Source: Syntrophaceae bacterium UBA4778 (GTDB taxonomy: Bacteria > Desulfobacterota > Syntrophia > Syntrophales > UBA4778). From it: 18,685 nucleotides of DNA. Position 1 is the stretch's first letter. Every line of letters starts with the position of its first letter. The stretch lies in assembly GCA_002403175.1 (NCBI GenBank), contig DHHG01000236.1, positions 1-18,685 on the forward strand. Reading direction: 5' to 3'. This document shows positions 14,879 through 18,685 of the stretch, piece after piece. The position numbers and the translations under genes are program-made. Under the pieces are notes generated by a model, which saw only the letters and a list, made by a program, of their open reading frames with translations, was not told the origin of the DNA and searched no databases.

Positions 14879-15454
14879 GCTTGAGTAATGAGATCGATAA
14901 AGTTCCGAGTGCTCTCTATGATTCTGCCAATTATGAAAATAAATTTTCGCTAGATCCTTGGATCTGAGGATGAGAACGTTTTCAGCATTGCGTTCTTCAG
15001 CCGCCTTGGTGAAATTAAATGATCCGGTGATTACGGTTTCCCGATCAATGATCATAATTTTATTATGTGCTATTGCATGCCGGGTGTCGATGAAGGTCGA
15101 TATTCCGCCATTTGCAAGGAAAGTTGCTGATGTGTACCGCTGGGATTTCTGGCTTTTATCCAGAATAACTTCAACTTGAATTCCCCTTTTATGCGCATTC
15201 AACAATGCCTTCGAGATAGGGGCCGATGTGAATGAGTAGGCCTGGACGAAAATGTTGGATCTGGCATTGTCGATCGCATTGACAATCGCATCTGTACAGC
15301 CGCCGTCCGGACTGAAATAGACACGCACAGGCGCTTGATTCAAAGCCACCGAATTATCTGCCTGACTTGACGTACAGGCTACGATACAAGCTGCAACCAA
15401 TAAAAGACAAAATCTTTTATACAAAATTCTACTTAAAATAGATCCTCTCCTCAT
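14876..15454 (-). CDS. phospholipase D-family (Nuc-like) lipoprotein
   Basis: A 192-residue protein with one HKD motif, His 130, Lys 132 and Asp 137 in AHNKIMIID, followed by GSFNFT (144-149) and EERNAEN. Short PLD-family proteins with a single HKD, such as the Nuc endonuclease of plasmid pKM101, act as homodimers that join two HKD motifs into one phosphodiesterase site. The substrate may be nucleic acid or phospholipid and cannot be told from sequence. The N-terminus is basic then hydrophobic, with two possible lipobox cysteines (VAAC, Cys 23; IVAC, Cys 27), so export and lipid anchoring are likely. The PLD fold begins at VRVYFSPDGGCTDAIVNAI (about 43-61). The ribosome binding site is poor (AGAG). 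It is convergent with the ketoacyl synthase gene, overlapping its 3' hairpin. Confidence 0.88.
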   Translation of the reverse strand: MRRGSILSRILYKRFCLLLVAACIVACTSSQADNSVALNQAPVRVYFSPDGGCTDAIVNAIDNARSNIFVQAYSFTSAPISKALLNAHKRGIQVEVILDKSQKSQRYTSATFLANGGISTFIDTRHAIAHNKIMIIDRETVITGSFNFTKAAEERNAENVLILRSKDLAKIYFHNWQNHREHSELYRSHYSS

Positions 15455-15729
15455 TGCTCTCTTGAATACCTATACTTAGAATGTGCGAATCGGAAAGGCT
15501 ATCAGCGCTTGCCTGAAATCTTTCTCAGACGAGAGTCGGAGTGTATAGAAAGACTGCGAGTTTGGCTGGAGAGGGTTTTCCGGACAAAACATTATCCAGC
15601 AAGGGGCTGTGAGCCGGGTAGTTTTTGCCGGCGTTTTTGTCGGTCCCCGAATCTTGGAAGAGTGCAGAAGAAATTCTGAATTTTGCGTCCGATTAGCTCA
15701 TCATTGTGAAAGTAAGAGGTCTATATAGC
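15455..15729. other. intergenic region, nothing identified
   Basis: This stretch is upstream of the PLD-family gene and downstream of a broken Cys-rich gene. It has no open frame with a family resemblance, no strong promoter hexamer pair and no clear stem-loop. Together with the remnant next to it, it looks like decaying sequence. Confidence 0.35.
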
Positions 15730-15915
15730 TTATTGCCGAAAGGTTTGGAACATTCTTCTGCAAGCATCTTCACAGCGCCGGCAGGCTTCTGCACAGATTC
15801 GGCAATGTTCGTGCATGGGAGCATGTATTTCGCATTCTCCTGCACAGACATTACATGCGCTTAAGCAGGAATTGAGCTGTGACTTCAGAATTTCAATAGC
15901 GGATTCCGTTCTAAT
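15730..15915 (-). pseudogene. C-terminal half of a Cys-rich four-helix-bundle copper-binding (DUF326-type) protein
   Basis: The - strand reads ESAIEILKSQLNSCLSACNV, then CAGECEIHAPMHEHCRICAE, then ACRRCEDACRRMFQTFRQ and a TAA at 15730-15732. The repeated C-x-x-x-C and C-x-x-C spacing with His between, ending in A-C-R-R-C, is typical of the C-terminal two helices of DUF326 / Csp-like copper-storage proteins, which are usually about 105-110 residues and four-helical. Here an in-frame TAA (15916-15918) lies directly upstream of the homologous part. No ATG or GTG precedes the Cys region, and the other two frames upstream show no missing N-terminal half. I therefore call it a 5'-truncated remnant. 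A short product from a rare start (ATT or CTG) cannot be excluded. Confidence 0.72.
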
Positions 15916-16029
15916 TTAGCATGCAGAAGAATCGTTCGAGTATAAGTGGAATCCCTATTTTCAAGGGGCCAATTTCTTAATTGGAAGGAGATTGATTGCC
16001 GAATGGTGAGCTGAAATGACTGAAAGAAA

Positions 16030-16668
16030 TCAATTTTTTCTATTCTTAATGGTTTCGTAAGAATCCAGAATGATATCTCTCACTAAATTTTGCATGGCTT
16101 CACTGGCAGAAAGACTGAGAGATTCTGCATTTTTGTGCTGCATAGGACGAATTGCACGGTAGCTCTTTTGGTAAACGGTTCGCGAGGCAATTTCCTTGGG
16201 CTTGTTTTCAATCAGGGTAATCCGTATGCCGATAACGGCGCTATTTTTTGCTTTTCCTTCCAGCTCATAAAATTCTTCAACGGTGCCGTATAAATTATAA
16301 TCGGAATCTACTTGCTCCTGATAAGAAAAAACTCCCTTGAACAATCCGCTGTTTCTAAAATCACGCAACAGCAGATCCGATATCATATTAGAAGGCCTCA
16401 CATACCAACGAAATTGGGCATCATCTCCATACATAGATGGTTGGGAGCGATAGACCATTGCGGTACCGCTGAATTTCCGGTCTATAGAGAGCCTTTCAAG
16501 CTTGATTGTTTTATTTAAAGGCTTTTTTCCGTTGAAGACAGGTGATGAATACTCAAGGGCATATTGCCGAACCGGGTAAGATGATTTCAGACCGGCGGAA
16601 CAGCCGGTGAATACAAAAAAAGCTACGATCAGCAAGAAGGTATTCCGGATTTGTTTCATCAACACCAT
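16030..16668 (-). CDS. ABC-type transport auxiliary lipoprotein (PqiC-type)
   Basis: A roughly 212-residue lipoprotein. The N-terminal helix (FLLIVAFFVFTGC) ends in a lipobox-like F-T-G-C with Cys about residue 23, for lipid attachment. The mature part starts with YPVRQYALEY, then LERLSIDRKFSGTAMVYRSQ, PSNMISDLLLRDFRNSGLF and a beta-strand region YNLYGTVEEFYELEG. This is the pattern of the ABC_trans_aux/PqiC family, whose members sit at the inner face of the outer membrane and work with MCE proteins. It is the last gene of the operon, starting a few bases after the MCE stop, with GGGAAGG overlapping that stop. GTG at 16671, ATG at 16668 or ATG at 16659 could be the start; I chose the ATG with 8-base spacing. 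Confidence 0.85.
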   Translation of the reverse strand: MVLMKQIRNTFLLIVAFFVFTGCSAGLKSSYPVRQYALEYSSPVFNGKKPLNKTIKLERLSIDRKFSGTAMVYRSQPSMYGDDAQFRWYVRPSNMISDLLLRDFRNSGLFKGVFSYQEQVDSDYNLYGTVEEFYELEGKAKNSAVIGIRITLIENKPKEIASRTVYQKSYRAIRPMQHKNAESLSLSASEAMQNLVRDIILDSYETIKNRKN

Positions 16669-16673
16669 CACTC

Positions 16674-17537
16674 TTACCTTCCCTGCCTAGCGTGAGGTCG
16701 TCGTCCAAACAGGATTTCTGAAGGATTTGCCTTAATCTGCTCAACCAACACCTCTATATCTTCCGAAGCACTGCGCAGGTTTTCGCCTGCCGATTTCAAA
16801 TCGGACGAAATTTTGTGGCTGTTTTTTCCGAGGTCCTCTATCATTTTTTGAGCCTGTCCGGAGGTCTCTTTTAACTTCAAATCGTGAATTTCATTTTTAA
16901 CATTATGCAATAATGCGCGTGTATCAACAAGCGTTTCCCTCGTTTCGTTCAGGATTTGATCGACCCTTTTATCTGCGAACAGTTCCTCCGCATGTTGAAA
17001 TGTCTTATCCATGCGGCCTGTTGCAGATTCCATGTTCTTCATTATGGTGTCGGTCTGAATCGAATTTAATTTTTGAATAACGGAATCGATGCTGGAGAAA
17101 ATCTGCTTTGTTTTGGAAGCTCTTGAAGGAATAACCGGATAGGTTCGATGCGGGTCGGCAGGAGGATAAAGCAGCCGTTCCCCTTGTCTTGTGAGGTCCA
17201 GATCGATAAACATGATTCCAGTCAGTCCGACTGATTTCAATTCCGCGCAGACGTTCTGGCCGAGTTTATTCTGAGTGTCCAGACTCATGACCACTTCGAC
17301 AAGGGCGCTGCTCGGATCGACGCTGATATTTCTAACCCGGCCGATATTGACTCCTCGTAACTTGACCTTTGAATCGGGGTTCAATCCCTGTACGGATTCG
17401 TCAAAATAGGCAACATAAAGTTTACCACCATCAAAATATTTTGAAGCCCCCAACCAGATGATGGTTCCTATTCCGATAATAGATCCCACAATGACGAATA
17501 ATCCGATCAGGATTTTGAAGTTATTTTTTTTTGTCAT
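16674..17537 (-). CDS. MCE-family (MlaD-like) substrate-binding protein
   Basis: A 287-residue periplasmic protein anchored by one N-terminal helix (residues about 8-30, ILIGLFVIVGSIIGIGTIIWLG). The MCE domain follows (about 36-120), with YVAYFDESVQGLNPDSKVKL, RGVNIGRVRNI and GLTGIMFIDLD, the standard order of MlaD motifs. Such domains form hexameric rings that pass phospholipid between the ABC transporter and the outer membrane. After the MCE domain come about 150 residues of helical, coiled-coil-like sequence (residues about 140-270), ending in NPSEILFGRRP. This makes it longer than E. coli MlaD (about 180 residues) and probably lets it form a tube. It begins 3 bases after the ATPase gene on the same strand. 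Confidence 0.92.
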   Translation of the reverse strand: MTKKNNFKILIGLFVIVGSIIGIGTIIWLGASKYFDGGKLYVAYFDESVQGLNPDSKVKLRGVNIGRVRNISVDPSSALVEVVMSLDTQNKLGQNVCAELKSVGLTGIMFIDLDLTRQGERLLYPPADPHRTYPVIPSRASKTKQIFSSIDSVIQKLNSIQTDTIMKNMESATGRMDKTFQHAEELFADKRVDQILNETRETLVDTRALLHNVKNEIHDLKLKETSGQAQKMIEDLGKNSHKISSDLKSAGENLRSASEDIEVLVEQIKANPSEILFGRRPHARQGR

Positions 17538-17540
17538 AAA

Positions 17541-18386
17541 TCAGATTATCGTCTCCCTGTTAAAAAAGGCATGAACTCTTGAGTCTGTCGCTTTTTTTTG
17601 AATTTCTCGAGGGTCCCCTTCAACAATGATTCTTTTCTCGGATTTGTCCAGCATGATTACCCTATCGGCAATGTTCATGATCGAATTTAATTCATGACTT
17701 ACTATTACCATGGTGGTTCCCAATCCTGAGTTAATATCTTTGACAAGCTTGTCCAGGCCGACGGATGTAACCGGATCCAGGCCTGCCGATAGTTCATCCA
17801 GAAACAGGATTTGCGGGTCCAGTGCCATAGCCCTTGCTATACCGGCCCGTTTTTTCATACCCCCCGATAATTCGGAAGGAAGGTGATCCTCATAGCCTGA
17901 GAGGTTTACCAAATGCAGCTTCAGTTTTACAAGATTTTCGATCATCTCCTCCGACAAATTCGTATGCTCCTTTAAAGGAAGAGCTATATTTTCTTCCAGT
18001 GTCATGGAGCTGATCAGGGCGCCCGATTGAAAAAGAACGCCCATTTTCTTCCTCACATTTTGCAGGGTTTCATCATCAGCTGAAACGATATCTGTACCTT
18101 GTATTAAAACACGGCCGCTATCGGGCCGGTACAGGCCGATAAGAGATTTGAGCAGGGTTGTTTTTCCGCAGCCGCTCTCCCCGACAATGACGAAAATTTC
18201 GCCTTTGTAAATTCTCAGGCTGACATCCTCAAAAACGCTGTTTGCTCCAAAATGAGCTGAAATATTTTGTACTTCAATGACCACCGGTCGCGAAGAATCG
18301 ATCTGCGATTTTCCAAAGAGATCTGCTGTGCTTTCGGTCTGGTCTGATTTTCCGGACATCCGCTCGGGATGCTCCTTTCTGAACAT
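17541..18386 (-). CDS. MlaF-like ABC transporter ATP-binding protein
   Basis: A 281-residue cytoplasmic ATPase that powers the MCE lipid transporter. Walker A is GESGCGKTT (69-77), the Q-loop is LFQSGAL (118-124), the signature is LSGGM (173-177) followed by KKRAGIARA as in MlaF, Walker B is ILFLDE (193-198) with D-loop AGLDP, and the switch His is His 231. An unusual polar N-terminal extension of about 34 residues precedes the first strand (VVIEVQNISAHFG), so translation may begin further in, for example at the ATG at 18359. The upstream ATG at 18386 has only a weak AGGT site. It lies 9 bases downstream of the permease stop and is co-transcribed with it. Confidence 0.93.
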   Translation of the reverse strand: MFRKEHPERMSGKSDQTESTADLFGKSQIDSSRPVVIEVQNISAHFGANSVFEDVSLRIYKGEIFVIVGESGCGKTTLLKSLIGLYRPDSGRVLIQGTDIVSADDETLQNVRKKMGVLFQSGALISSMTLEENIALPLKEHTNLSEEMIENLVKLKLHLVNLSGYEDHLPSELSGGMKKRAGIARAMALDPQILFLDELSAGLDPVTSVGLDKLVKDINSGLGTTMVIVSHELNSIMNIADRVIMLDKSEKRIIVEGDPREIQKKATDSRVHAFFNRETII

Positions 18387-18395
18387 ATACCTGAG

Positions 18396-18685
18396 TTAAC
18401 GTATGTAATGCAGCATGATGGCAAATGCGGAGTCGGCAATGATAATCAGGAATATGGAAGAGACGACGGCCGAAGTTGTTACTGTGCCGACTGCTTCTGC
18501 CCCTCCTTTTGCCTGGAATCCACGATGACAGGAAATGGCTGAAACCAAAACCGCAAAACATACGGATTTAAAAAGGCTCGTTACAACATCAAAAAGCTGA
18601 ATGCTTTGCATCGTTTGCTGCATGTATGATTGTACTGTCAAATCCATTCCCAACCCTACGAATAATCCTCCCAGAATTCCCAAAA
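18396..18685 (-). CDS. MlaE-like ABC transporter permease (C-terminal part, cut by window edge)
   Basis: The frame is open to the right edge, so only the last ~96 residues are visible and the start lies outside. They carry the hallmark MlaE ending: GILGGLFVGLG, a helix DVVTSLFKSVCFAVLVSAISC, the loop HRGFQAKGGAEAVGTVTT matching G-F-x-x-x-G-G-A-E-x-V-G, and the last helix SAVVSSIFLIIIADSAFAIML. This inner-membrane permease pairs with the MlaF-like ATPase encoded next. The TTG near 18683 is internal, not a start. Confidence 0.92.
   Translation of the reverse strand, partial: LGILGGLFVGLGMDLTVQSYMQQTMQSIQLFDVVTSLFKSVCFAVLVSAISCHRGFQAKGGAEAVGTVTTSAVVSSIFLIIIADSAFAIMLHYIR

Noticed and set aside
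15969..15984. Hairpin CCAATT-TCTT-AATTGG downstream of the auxiliary lipoprotein gene
   Set aside because: The stem is short and AT-rich and no U-tract follows on either strand, so a terminator cannot be supported.

Overview
The window looks like a chromosomal segment of a Gram-negative anaerobe-type bacterium, most plausibly a Desulfobacterota / Syntrophales-like lineage (inference). Support comes from an outer-membrane lipid-transport (Mla/MCE) operon, two lipobox lipoproteins, a full bacterial V/A-type ATPase operon and a pyruvate, phosphate dikinase gene next to it. I found no rRNA, tRNA, CRISPR array, transposase or phage gene.

Left part (1-2150): a small unrecognised + strand gene ends at a strong bidirectional terminator. 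Facing it on the - strand is an SRPBCC (START-fold) gene, followed by the decayed C-terminal end of a zinc-dependent alcohol dehydrogenase, split over three frames. A short exported protein gene follows on the + strand.

Centre (2153-13477): ppdK lies on the - strand, divergent from a nine-gene + strand operon for a complete V/A-type ATPase in the order G/H-C-I-K-F-E-A-B-D. The operon is driven by a textbook sigma70 promoter (TTGACA, 17 bp, TATACT) at 5195-5223. The genes are tightly packed or overlapping. A3B3 plus D and F form the motor head and shaft, E and G/H the peripheral stalks, C the socket on the ring, and I plus the K ring the membrane ion path. The K subunit carries one carboxylate per two-helix hairpin and lacks the usual Na+ ligand pattern, so I infer proton coupling. 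PPDK (ATP + pyruvate + Pi <-> AMP + PEP + PPi) beside an ion-translocating ATPase suggests a locus concerned with energy balance, but that link is only inferred from position.

Right part (13594-18685): a monocistronic ketoacyl-synthase-like gene has its own promoter with the same two hexamers and the same spacing as the ATPase promoter. It keeps the active-site Cys and Lys but has Asn at both catalytic His positions, which is the most unusual protein-level observation here. Convergent to it is a lipoprotein phospholipase-D-family (Nuc-like) gene. Next comes a gene-poor stretch holding the truncated C-terminal half of a Cys-rich four-helix-bundle copper-binding (DUF326-type) protein. Last is a - strand operon: MlaE-like permease (cut by the window edge), MlaF-like ATPase, MlaD-like MCE protein and a PqiC-type auxiliary lipoprotein.

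Most of the window is conventional. The points that deserve a second look are the Cys-Asn-Asn ketoacyl synthase homologue, the two gene remnants, the roughly 45-residue insertion in PPDK, the non-standard ATPase gene order and K-subunit ligand pattern, and the near-twin promoters.
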